Shown here piece after piece: positions 42,782 through 51,856 of a stretch of 64,000 nucleotides of DNA. The stretch is from Durusdinium trenchii (lineage: Eukaryota; Sar; Dinophyceae; Suessiales; Symbiodiniaceae): assembly GCA_963970005.1 (NCBI GenBank), contig CAXAMN010006524.1:179429-243428 (forward strand), in the 5' to 3' direction. Both the position numbers and the translations under genes were made by a program. Numbering within the stretch: position 1 is the first letter of the stretch; every line of letters starts with the position of its first letter. The notes under the pieces are model-generated. The model had not been told where the DNA came from. It worked only from the letters and a program-made list of their open reading frames with translations, and ran no database searches.

Positions 42782-44593
42782 CTACTCTTCGGGCCACTCC
42801 TGAGCCTGCCACTCACCTTCCTCCTCCTCAGCCACCTCGCCTTCAGCGAGTTCATGCATCTTGCCTTTCTTGCCTCCTTTGCCAGATCCTTTCCCTTTGC
42901 TCTTAGGATTTGCCCTGGACTTCGGGGAGGTCTTGGGACTCGGCTTGCCTTTCGCACTCGGCGATTTCTTGCAATTCGCACCGATGTGCCCATTGTCTCC
43001 GCACTTGAAACACCTCACCTTGCTCATGTCGGTCGAGCAATTCTTGGCAAAGTGGCCAGCTTTCCCGCACTGTCGACACCTGTCTCCTCCCTTCATCGCT
43101 GCACTCACAGGCAACTGTTCCTCATCTTCCCCCCAGTCATGCCGTGCCTGAGAACCTGGTCCAAGCTCCATGAACAACCTCTGTTGCCCTTCATACCGCA
43201 AAGCTGCGGCCCTGAGCGACGGAAAACTCTCATCCGAAGCGTGGAGCATGACGTACTCCCTTGCACCGGCAGGAAGGGAACGCAGCAGAATGAGGGTAAG
43301 ATCTGCCGATTGGATCTCAAGGCCGTCCCTTGAGTGAGTAGTTGGCAAAGTTTCAACCAACTTACGGTACCTGGAAAGCTCGACGTCCAGTTTCCTAACG
43401 ATGTCGCTCACGGCGGTTGCGTTCGATTCACCTCGAAACGACTTCTTGAGCACCTCAGCTCTGAAGAAAGAAGCCTCCGCCCGTGAACGCAAAGAGAATT
43501 CCTTCCCAAGGATCCGCAAGGCTTCAAAGCCTGACGTGCCTCGATGGATCTGGTAGACTCCATCAGCACCAACACCTTCGATGTAGGCTCTCAGAAGCAT
43601 ATCCGCTCGCGGATAACTGGCAAATACCTGTTGCAAAATGGCAAGCAACCGTGCAGATCGCACTTGCGCACCTTTGGACAATGAAGCTGTGTGCAGCTCC
43701 GTAGGCCATCGAAGTGCCTGCTCGATCTCAAGAGCAAAAACATCACTACCCAACGCTACCCATGAGCGCAACTGCAAGACATATTCAGAAAAACACAAGA
43801 CCTCCTCCTGCCTGTTCACACTCCATTTCTTGAAATCCGGAGTGGGCATTGCAGGTAGCCACTTGTCAGCTCTACTGAAGATGTCCTTCTCGTCCGACTT
43901 GCTCTCGGCGCGCTCCGCCGCGGGAGTTGGAGTAGATGTTGAGGGTACTTCTGGCGCAGTCCCTGTGGCAACTCTGTGGATCGGCGCGGGTGGTGGTGGA
44001 GGAACACTCACGCCAGCCGCTGCTGACAAACCTGGTGATCGTGACATCGGTGGTGAAGACGGAAAGCTCGAACGTGGGAACTCCGGTCTCTCACCAAAAC
44101 CTGTAATGGATACTCCAGACAACCCTTCAGATGAAACACTTTGCGGTGCAGCTCTAGTGATCACTGGATTTCTAGACGCAATCTCTGTGTCCACCCTGGC
44201 ATTCAAATAGTCCACTCGTGCCCTCAAGGCAGTGACTTCTCTCGTCAAAGTGTCCGACAAAGGGACAACGGCAGATTGGATCGCAGCACCCAGCTGCTCC
44301 AACTGAGCGGTCGTGAAGCCAACACCGATCTCACCAGGTGAACTGCCTTTTCCCCTCGCTGGAGGACCTCGCCCAGTACCTGGAAACGGAGCTGTCGCTC
44401 CACCCTGCTGCCGCCTTGTAGGAGTGGGGCTTGCAGATGCTATCCTGTGCCGCTCAGGTGGACCTGTGGCAGTCGTAGGACTCCTCCTACCTACCGGGGA
44501 CGAAACAAAGTCATCAATGTGACCATCAGCTTCACGTCTAGACTCTCTAGATCGGTCTCCTGTCTCTTCCTGTCTTCCTGAACGACTCGTCAT
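42782..44593 (-). CDS. Copia B Gag
   Basis: About 603 residues from MTSRSGRQEETG. The open frame extends upstream into the LTR, but this Met is the first after the primer-binding site. It has a disordered Ser/Arg/Pro-rich N-terminus, a short coiled coil (LREVTALRARVDYLNARV), an alpha-helical capsid-like part (LRSWVALGSDVFALEIEQAL to MELGPGSQARHDWG) and two CCHC knuckles, CRQCGKAGHFAKNC and CFKCGDNGHIGANC. A basic GKGSGKGGKKGK tail and an acidic end follow. It is intact, unlike pol. Confidence 0.85.
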   Translation of the reverse strand: MTSRSGRQEETGDRSRESRREADGHIDDFVSSPVGRRSPTTATGPPERHRIASASPTPTRRQQGGATAPFPGTGRGPPARGKGSSPGEIGVGFTTAQLEQLGAAIQSAVVPLSDTLTREVTALRARVDYLNARVDTEIASRNPVITRAAPQSVSSEGLSGVSITGFGERPEFPRSSFPSSPPMSRSPGLSAAAGVSVPPPPPAPIHRVATGTAPEVPSTSTPTPAAERAESKSDEKDIFSRADKWLPAMPTPDFKKWSVNRQEEVLCFSEYVLQLRSWVALGSDVFALEIEQALRWPTELHTASLSKGAQVRSARLLAILQQVFASYPRADMLLRAYIEGVGADGVYQIHRGTSGFEALRILGKEFSLRSRAEASFFRAEVLKKSFRGESNATAVSDIVRKLDVELSRYRKLVETLPTTHSRDGLEIQSADLTLILLRSLPAGAREYVMLHASDESFPSLRAAALRYEGQQRLFMELGPGSQARHDWGEDEEQLPVSAAMKGGDRCRQCGKAGHFAKNCSTDMSKVRCFKCGDNGHIGANCKKSPSAKGKPSPKTSPKSRANPKSKGKGSGKGGKKGKMHELAEGEVAEEEEGEWQAQEWPEE

Positions 44594-44760
44594 GATCGCA
44601 AACACCTCAGACTCGACTGCCCTGGATACCAGACTCTCTCGGATCTCACGCAGGCACCTGTCCAAGACTCTGTAGACCTCTCCAGGCCGTGCAACAGACT
44701 CACCTTCACCCCGCTGGGTGTCAAGGTGACTGAGGTACCTGTGATAGGGAGCAAACACAA

Positions 44761-44774
44761 GCTCCGCTACCCCG
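44761..44774 (-). other. Probable primer-binding site of copia B
   Basis: GGGGTAGCGGAGCT on the minus strand, one base after the CA end of the 5' LTR. It shares GGTAGC-x-GAGCT with the primer-binding site of copia A. The first bases are GGG rather than TGG. Confidence 0.55.
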
Positions 44775-44775
44775 T

Positions 44776-45214
44776 GAAAGTTTGACACACAAACTCTTGA
44801 CGAAAAATCAAAAGCTCTCGTGCTCAAAACACCTAGTCAGTCAAGTGTCTCAACGACCCGAGTCGAAAACGGAGGAAAAAGCAGGCAAAAGACACGCACA
44901 CTTTTCGCCGCACACTTGAGCCAAAGTGACAAACGTTCTCCAAGGTTCACAAATGTTCTCGGGACATTTGTGGACATGCAAAACCATACTCAAAACACTT
45001 CTACGCTTCACAAAAGTTCTCAAAACAGTTGGAAACAACTAAGAGCATGTCTACAAACATATGGAAACGTTGAAAGGGATCTTTCAATGTCCTCAAAAGG
45101 TAACGAACGTCATTCAAACAAGTCGTAAGGAGTCTCCGCTCCTCAAAAACTTTCTTTGCGGTCTCTAAACAAGTGGTATGGAGTCTTCGCTCCTCAGTAC
45201 TACAAGTTCTCACA
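44776..45214 (-). repeat. 5' LTR of copia B
   Basis: 439 bp, from TGTGAGAACTTGTAG to AACTTTCA on the minus strand (TG...CA). It contains GTCACTTTGGCTCAAG (44930-44915), similar to the spliced leader 3' part. Confidence 0.85.
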
Positions 45215-45329
45215 AGTCTCCATGCGCGGACGCTGATTGAGCCAGAAAATGCTTATCATGACCTTCGTAGCTCGCACTTGTTATCTGCCTTTGGCTCCTT
45301 AGGGCTCACCACACTTGCTCTCACAAGGA

Positions 45330-45490
45330 TTTTACAACTGTTGGAGCGCACGCGTGTGACAGTTGCGGACTGCTTAAGAGAGTTGACCTCTTCCACACCA
45401 ACGTTGAAGAAATTCCGGAATTCACCTTTGTACACTGCACTTGCCTTAGAGAAGTTCTCCTTCCGCCTACTTACTCTCCATACAATTCGG
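45330..45490 (+). pseudogene. Third BspA-LRR fragment
   Basis: Reads VGAHACDSCGLLKRVDLFHT, then VEEIPEFTFVHCTCLREVLLPPT. This aligns with VLGAHACDNCQLLKKVDLSNTKIEEI of LRR copy 1. It begins about 115 bp beyond the 5' LTR of copia B and stops near 45485. A remnant only. Confidence 0.65.
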
Positions 45491-45611
45491 GTTAACTAGC
45501 TGTAGTTTCCGTGAAACAGGGGGTTATCAGAAATCGTCGCTGTCAAATCGAACAGTTTCCTCTAAGCGTCTATGTCACGCACTTCTTTGGGCTCAAACCA
45601 GGGAATCCCGA

Positions 45612-46838
45612 GTGCAGAGCATGCCTGAAGACGTAGGTGGAGCCAGTCCACGACATAGTCGGGCAGAGTCAGGGGCACGGCCCCTCATACTGCTTACGCT
45701 GGCAGGCGACGAACTGCCCGTCACGGTGGATCCTACTGCGCACGTCAGTCTTCAGAGCTTTGAGAATGCGGTGTTAGAAAGGCTCTCCCACCCAGGAAGC
45801 AACACCACACTTGGGTGCTGCACCCTGAAGAGAAGGTTATTGTTCCCTTTTCTCTCAATGAGTGCCCGTCAGGCAATAAAGCGTCCCAACTTTCGAAGGA
45901 TGGACGTGTGCATCATTTACCGGATGACGATTTTGATCACTATCACCAAGCTTTGGCCATGTCTGCTCTCCCCAAGGATACTCATATGGACTTGCTCAGA
46001 ACATACGAGTCCATTGTTGCTGTAATTCCGCCTACCTACTGGGATCTAGGGTCTCATTTACCTGTCTGAGTTGCCATAGAGTTGCTGAGCATGATGTCGC
46101 TACCTTCATAGTCACCGACTCACCGACTGGACTTTTATCACATGTTGCCTTTTTTGAAGCGGCTTTTCCATGGTCGGAGCATCTTTTGCCCATTGGACGT
46201 GATGATGGAATAAATGTCGGTAAAGAATGTCAAGAATGTGCCAGTAACTTTAACTGGGCCACTATTTCTTGCTCACCCTGTCGACTTGTGTGGCTGCACT
46301 TCAACGAGCGAGCCAGCCACTTGCAACAGACTATGACAAGTTTCTCCAAAAAGATACCTTTCAATCAGGCATTGCCTTGGTTATTCATCAGAGTTCGGAC
46401 CCACTGAATGGGGAGCATCAACCGTGTGAGCATTTTTATGCGCTAGAACATGAAAATGCCAACTCCGCAATTCTGAAGTACGATAATGCTACTGGGCTGA
46501 GTCAATTGTGTATCTCACAAATCAAAGCAGGTGATCGAATTTGTGGTATCCTTTACCGACATGCGACAATTTCGAGCACATGGCTTCACACGCGACCCCT
46601 TAAACGAACGTCCAATATTGCGCGTGGCAAAGACTCAAAACGTGCCAAAAAACAAGTTTGGGCAGCAAGAAGTAAGTACATCTAAGAGAAAACTTACCAC
46701 AAAAAGAGCCATTGATGTTGGGAATCGAAAAGACATTGTTGATCCTGTTCCTCTAAATGCGAACGAGCTTCAGCCTGCTTACATTCCAGAGAAGCTATGT
46801 CCACCTCCTCCCAGTGATGCAACCTATTCCTGTTGAAC
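45612..46838 (+). pseudogene. N-terminal region of the large non-LTR retroelement (decayed)
   Basis: Successive frames on the plus strand continue one another after frameshifts. Frame one is LILLTLAGDELPVTVDPTAH from 45612. Frame two runs from about 45815 (PEEKVIVPFSLNECPSGNKA). Frame three is around 46080-46270 (VAEHDVATFIVTDSPTGLLS). Frame four is from 46269 (YDKFLQKDTFQSGIALVIHQ). Frame five is from about 46560 (NERPILRVAKTQNVPKNKFG), ending in a Pro-rich linker. LTLAG and the pattern after it resemble the ubiquitin-like start of the LRR proteins. The link to the DNMT frame rests on the 18-bp target duplication that surrounds the inserted LRR retroposon. Confidence 0.55.
46821..46838. repeat. 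Target-site duplication of LRR retroposon copy 2 (left)
   Basis: AACCTATTCCTGTTGAAC, exactly repeated at 50713-50730 after the poly(A) end. Confidence 0.88.
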
Positions 46839-46965
46839 AGGGTTCGCAAAGATTATACCTTCGGTGTCTCTGTAATTTGGCTTAAGCAAACTTGGCAAAC
46901 ACGTTCGAGCTACCGCCTACGCGACAACGCCGACTCACCAAGACCGTTATGAGATCAACCTCGAG

Positions 46966-48238
46966 TTGGTTACCATAGCAGGTACGGTGTATGCAATGCA
47001 GGCTGACCTCTCGCACTGTGAGAATGTAGCAGAGCTTGAAGATGACATTCTCTGCTTTCTGCCGACAGTCTCTGATTTAGATGTCTTCGGCTTTGAACTG
47101 GAGTTGCTCAACCTCCAAACGCAGCAACTCCTGCCAGAGGCATTCCGCACTGTGCTCCTGCAACGACCGCAGCTCCAAATTTTAGTTCGTCCCTGCATGG
47201 TAGATGGGCATTCCATCTGGCAGTTCCAGAATGACGGCAAGAAGAGCTACTCCAAAGCGGTTCGTGTCCCGCCCAACCCGTGGGGGGCAGTTGCCGACAG
47301 AGCATTTTATGCTGCACCTTCGCTTCGGCATGTAGAAGTGACAATTGGCATTCAACATGTAGGAGCTGCGGCTTGGCAGGCGTGTCAGCAACTACAAATT
47401 GTCAAGCTCCCACCCTCAGTCATAAGTCTGGCAGAAGGAGCTTTCCCAAGGTGCTGTGTGCTGCGAGAGGTCACCGCCCCCGGATGCATCCGATGCGGTC
47501 CAAGGGTGTTTGCAGAGTGCTGCTCCTTCAGTCGAGTTGGGGCCAGTCATGGAACAGAAGACAACAGTGTCCTTGCACCAGGGGCACAACTAGGTAAACA
47601 TGCCTTCGAGAGTTGCCTCACACTTGCCACCATCACCTTTGACATGGATCTTGCTAACAAACCCAGAGGACTGCCTGAAGGGGCGTTCTGCGGCGCAGGT
47701 ATTGAACAGCTCTGCCTGCCGAGTGACTTCCACAACATCGGGCCGCGTGCCTGTGAGAATTGTAAAAGCCTTGTGAAGGTCAACCTCATGGACACACCTT
47801 CCTTCTTCCACATTTGCCCACTGTGTCGCTTTAAACAGCATATGGCTCCCGCCAGGACTCACGCTAATTGGCAAAGAAGTTTTTCTGAATTGTAAGACAC
47901 TGCAAGAAGTTGTCATCCCGACGGAGCTCAGGGATACAGGCAACCGTGCATTTTGTGGGTGTGAGCAGCTGCAAAGATTCACCCCCCTGGACTGGGGTGA
48001 CATTGAACAGTGGGTACAAGCAGAGCACAATGCCTTTTTTATGTGTGACAAGTTTGAAACAAAACCCCAGTGGGTGGAGCTGCTTCCTGCAGAGGAACCT
48101 GATTCGGATGCTTTACTGAGGGGGTACTCTGGTTGGTCTAAAGAATTGCAAATTATTTTGAGGCCAGAAACGGTGTCAACAAAACTTCTACCAATCATGA
48201 AATTCCCATGCCCACACCCAAAATTGACATCTTCGTAA
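46966..48238 (+). pseudogene. BspA-type leucine-rich-repeat protein (LRR_5), copy 2
   Basis: Frame 46966-47895 has the ubiquitin-like start (LVTIAGTVYAMQADLSHCEN, LEDDILCFLPTVSDLDVFG). Repeats follow, such as FYAAPSLRHVEVTIGIQHVG, AWQACQQLQIVKLPPSVISL, FPRCCVLREVTAPGCIRCG and GIEQLCLPSDFHNIGPRACE. Near 47820 the reading shifts to another frame with PPGLTLIGKEVFLNCKTLQE, VVIPTELRDTGNRAFCGCEQ and HNAFFMCDKF, up to the stop at 48238. The last 40 residues already lie in the duplicated non-LRR unit. No in-frame ATG is obvious at the N-terminus. Confidence 0.8.
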
Positions 48239-49521
48239 CCACTCCTCCGCTCCTCCGCTGAAATTCTACTCAAGAAAAACACCAAAAACAGTTTGTGAAA
48301 CGGAATGATCTCTCNNNNNNNNNNAAAAGCACGACAGAAATTCCGAGACCGGTTCACGGGCCCCTGCAGTTCCAACAAGTGGCTTCTGCGCCCGACCAAA
48401 GCAAACACAGCTAAAGCGTTTGTTGAGCCAGGTGACTTTCCAGCTTTGTGGCTGGATGGGTTGAGTCTGAAGCCAGCAAACCATCATTCAACACCAAACC
48501 TTGGGCATCAAGCTTTGCTAATTTCCTGTGGGCTCCATGGGCACAGAAGTCCCAGAGCACGCTTGAAAACCGTAGAGACCGACCCGATTTTTTGAGGCCA
48601 AAACCGGCCTCAAATTTGAGGCCAGTTTTGGCTTCAACCATTGAAAAATGGAAGCGTAGAAGGCAAATTTTGAAGCCAGAATTGGCTTCAAAGATCTGCT
48701 GATTTCTCATTCGCGGAACTGAAAAACCGAAGCCCCCATTTTCATTTTCTGGATGCGCAAGTGCGCCATAAAGCATCTCCATTTCCTCATCCATCAAATT
48801 TCACATACCTCCTTGCTTGCGACAAACCTTGTCTTTTCCACACACCGCTTTTTGCCTCCATTGCGCTGTTCATTTTCACGTTGGCGCCGAAATGCAACGT
48901 AAAGATACACTCTGTGACTGAGGGGGTACTCTGGTTGGTCTAAAGAATTGCAAGTTGTTTTGAGGCCAGAAACAATCATGAAATTCCCATGCCCACACCG
49001 TAACCACTCCTCCGCTCCTTCGCTGAAATTCCACTCAAGAAAAACACCAAAAACAGTTTGTGAAACGGAATGATCTCTCTTACACAACAACAAAATGTGG
49101 AGGAGTGTAATGCTCCTCCGCTTGTTTCCTCCAATATAGTTACTCCTCCACCCTGTTTTAAAAATATACCACTATATAATACAGGGAACTCACTCCTCCA
49201 CGTCTCTTCTAAAAACCTCGCAACATGTTCATGCGTTAGGAGTCTAGGGGGTACGGGGGCAGCTATTGAAAAAGATGACAAGGAAGTGGGTGACTTGGCA
49301 AAGATGGCGCTTTTGACACATCCCTCACAACCCCGTAACTTCCACACCTAACTCACCCAACACCTACTACCTCAATGGTTCCACCTCACACATTAAACTT
49401 TGCTGTAGGGTACATATGCTGGACATCGAAACTACCCACAACTTGCTTCTTTCCTCGAAGCCGAATTTAGCCTCAAAAGCACGACAGAAATTTCGAGACC
49501 GGTTCACGGGCCCCTGCAGTT
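48120..49521 (+). repeat. Partial internal duplication with assembly gap
   Basis: 48120-48314 and 48921-49079 share GGGGGTACTCTGGTTGGTC through GAAACGGAATGATCTCTC, with small deletions in the second copy. 48325-48372 and 49475-49521 share AAAAGCACGACAGAAAT through GGGCCCCTGCAGTT. In copy one the two parts are separated only by ten N (48315-48324). In copy two 395 bp lie between them. Confidence 0.85.
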
Positions 49522-50662
49522 AATGGGGAACTCCACCACGATTATTGCCAGTGTCATGCCAGCCCATGGTGCTCCAGGTGGATGCCTTCGCATCCATCTT
49601 CAGGAGTCTATGCAGAAGAGAATGCTTTCGCCATTTGTCCTGCTGTGCGATGGCCACCTTGGCTGCACATGATCCGGACACGGGGCACACCCCTGGTCTT
49701 GGATGAAAACAAGACCTTTTCTTGGCTGCAGCGAGCGCTGGAGCTCAGTTACTCGTTAAGAGTCTGGGCACGCGCCTTAGCAAGCAGGTTAACGATTATG
49801 ACAGGGCAAATTCCATGGGGGAGCGGAGAAACATGCAATTGCACCCTTGCACAGGAAGTTCTAGTATCATGGCGAGGCTAGGGGCAAGCAAAAGAAAATA
49901 AACTGCACATTGCCAAGAACCAGGGTCTCTGAACAAACTGGACAACCCGTCTAGTCCAGGCAATGCTGAAAGAACCAGACCGACAGCAGAGCACGGCAAG
50001 CAAGATGCGCAACTAAACAACCTCTTTTCGCCATTTGTAATGCTGTGAGCCAATGGGAGTGAGAGCCTTCGCTCTTCGTTCCTGACAGGCGGGTGGTAGA
50101 GAGTGGCAATGGCGGATGCCCAGGGACCTTAGTTCTCTTTGTTGATGTCCGACATTTCCAATTTTGCACAAAGAGGTACAGACACCATGCTAGGAATGTC
50201 CAAAGTTTCACCTGTTTCACCAGTTTCACACTTGCCCTTGCATGCAGCCGATCACCCTTTGCAATGGTGCAGCGCCTCACAGACCGAAGACACCCCACTC
50301 TGTTGCTATTTGGCACTTTTGAGTGCCAAAGCGCGCTGAACTGACCTCCCTTCGGGGGGGGTCTTTTTGCACCACTCCCTGCAGGCTTTCGTCGATTATG
50401 GCCGCCACTCATTGACTGTCGAGTGGCAGCTTGCCACGAAAAAGAGTGTCTAGAGGGGGCCTGAATTAACGAACGAAAAGCATGGCACAACCCGTTCAAC
50501 CGGTTGAATTGTAGTGCAAGTCAAGTCTCACCTGTTTCACCTAGCACAGAGGAAAGACTACGTGATGGTGGAGACTCGGCCTGTGGGGCTTTTTGTGGTT
50601 TTTGGGTTGTGGTTGTGGTCCTTGTTATTTTCTCCACCATCAGACTTTTTTCCCTCCCTTCA

Positions 50663-50713
50663 ATGATGACCTGGGCACCATGCCCACACGGCGTCCGTAC
50701 TCGTGGAAAAAAA
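50663..50713 (+). repeat. Dispersed retroposon 3' tail, plus-strand copy
   Basis: TGATGACCTGGGCACCATGC to CTCGTGGAAAAAAA. Inverted copies are at 32400-32455 and 31435-31485, with a partial copy at 31574-31612. Confidence 0.78.
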
Positions 50714-50730
50714 ACCTATTCCTGTTGAAC
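50713..50730. repeat. Target-site duplication of LRR retroposon copy 2 (right)
   Basis: AACCTATTCCTGTTGAAC, identical to 46821-46838. Confidence 0.88.
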
Positions 50731-50743
50731 CACTTGAAAGCCA

Positions 50744-51856
50744 TTGAAAAATCTCTGTCACAGTCATCACAGACAGATCACATTGCGTCGCCTGCCTCTC
50801 CAGTTGATCAACCCATGCAAAGTTGTGTCTAAACCGCCATATGCTGTTCTGAGCATGTTTGACGGATGCGGATCGTCTTTGGACATCCTTATTGAGAAAT
50901 TTGACTATCGCCCCAAAGTCTGTGTACTGTGTGAAAGAGATGAAATACTCAGATATTTGGTTGCAGAAAAACACGGAATCTCTGTCAACGTGCAATGGAT
51001 ACATAGCCTCAAAGGAGGCATTTTCTTCTATGCGAATGACGTTGATCTTCTCTTTGATGATGGAGCGAGAATCTTAAGAGAGTTTGTCACTTTAAGTGAC
51101 TGCTGTCATGTCTTTGTCATTGGAGGCAGTCCCTGTACTGACCTCACTTATGCTGGTCAGGAACATGGACGCTTAGGCATATGTGGTCCTGACAGTGTTT
51201 TTTTCTTCACGATGCACCTTGCACTATACCTACTTGGTACAGTCCTTCCTAAGACACATATCCGCTTTCTTATCGAAAATGCAGGTTCAATGCATTATGA
51301 CCATTTCACTTTCATCAGAGCCTGCCTTGGCCTCTCGCACATCACACGAGACAAGATGACTTGGTGTACTTCCAAAATATCGCCAGCAAAAAGGCTTCGT
51401 CTTTTCTTCCAAAACAACATTCTCCATGACACAGTTGACTCTCAAGCCTTGTGCCAAGAAGACCTACAATGGCCTACCGACTGGAAACCATTATCCATCC
51501 ATGATAAAGGGAAGTTTCGCGATGTTTTTATCAAACCTTTCACGCGACCCCTTGAAGTCCTCAGTGATATTGCTCTTTGCTACAGCTGGACTAGTTACCA
51601 TCCTGCAGCGTTGCTGTGGAGAACTTCATACTGGCACACACATGAACGGTTTGCAGTGATAGCAAACATGTTCACCGATAGCTCTGTTCCTGCCTTTCAA
51701 TGGAGCGATTTTATACCTGCAATCTATTATCCAGCGTGGAGGCGCTTTCTGAGTTGCTTCTACAACAAAACCTCCTCTAATCCAGAGAAAGATGCTGTGC
51801 TTCGTGATGTTATATATTTCACAACAGTAGTATACGAGTTCCGTTCCGCTTCTTAA
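50744..51856 (+). CDS. DNMT3-like DNA cytosine-5 methyltransferase of the large retroelement (catalytic part)
   Basis: Transfers methyl from AdoMet to cytosine in DNA. Motif I is AVLSMFDGCGSS (residues about 34-45). The acidic motif II is CVLCERDE. Motif IV is VFVIGGSPCTDLTYAG, with the catalytic Cys at about 129; GGSPC-x-DL is closest to DNMT3-type enzymes. Motif VI is FLIENAGSMHYD (about 176). Motif VIII is RLRLFFQNN. The frame ends with TAA at 51854-51856, after FRSAS and before motif X. Motif X is found directly downstream in the same frame (51959). The start is uncertain: TTG or a joined upstream frame may be used. Capture of DNMTs by dinoflagellate retrotransposons is published knowledge; activity of this copy is unknown. 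Confidence 0.87.
   Translation: MKNLCHSHHRQITLRRLPLQLINPCKVVSKPPYAVLSMFDGCGSSLDILIEKFDYRPKVCVLCERDEILRYLVAEKHGISVNVQWIHSLKGGIFFYANDVDLLFDDGARILREFVTLSDCCHVFVIGGSPCTDLTYAGQEHGRLGICGPDSVFFFTMHLALYLLGTVLPKTHIRFLIENAGSMHYDHFTFIRACLGLSHITRDKMTWCTSKISPAKRLRLFFQNNILHDTVDSQALCQEDLQWPTDWKPLSIHDKGKFRDVFIKPFTRPLEVLSDIALCYSWTSYHPAALLWRTSYWHTHERFAVIANMFTDSSVPAFQWSDFIPAIYYPAWRRFLSCFYNKTSSNPEKDAVLRDVIYFTTVVYEFRSAS

Larger units (their letters stand above)
34480..45214 (-). mobile_element. Copia B: Ty1/copia LTR retrotransposon with extra post-pol frames
   Basis: LTR-type repeats at 34480-34908 and 44776-45214 flank gag, protease, integrase, RT and RNase H in copia order on the minus strand. Between RNase H and the 3' LTR lie 3.8 kb with additional frames. 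A polypurine tract (GAAAGGGGG, 34917-34909) precedes the 3' LTR. A GGGTAGCGGAGCT primer-binding-like site follows the 5' LTR. There is no target duplication: the 3' LTR lacks its last 40 bp and abuts the LRR copy directly. It is older and more broken in pol than in gag. It is not closely related to copia A. Confidence 0.9.
46839..50712 (+). mobile_element. BspA-LRR retroposon unit, copy 2, with poly(A) tail
   Basis: 3.87 kb between perfect 18-bp direct repeats, ending in GTCCGTACTCGTGGAAAAAAA. These are the marks of LINE-type target-primed reverse transcription. It contains an LRR_5 gene at its 5' side, an internal duplication (48120-48376 and 48921-49521) with an assembly gap, and the same 3' blocks as copy 1. 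ATTTGGCTTAAG at 46874-46885 has one mismatch to the end of the spliced leader and might be a relic of a trans-spliced mRNA. The element interrupts the large retroelement between its N-terminal region and its DNMT. Confidence 0.8.
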
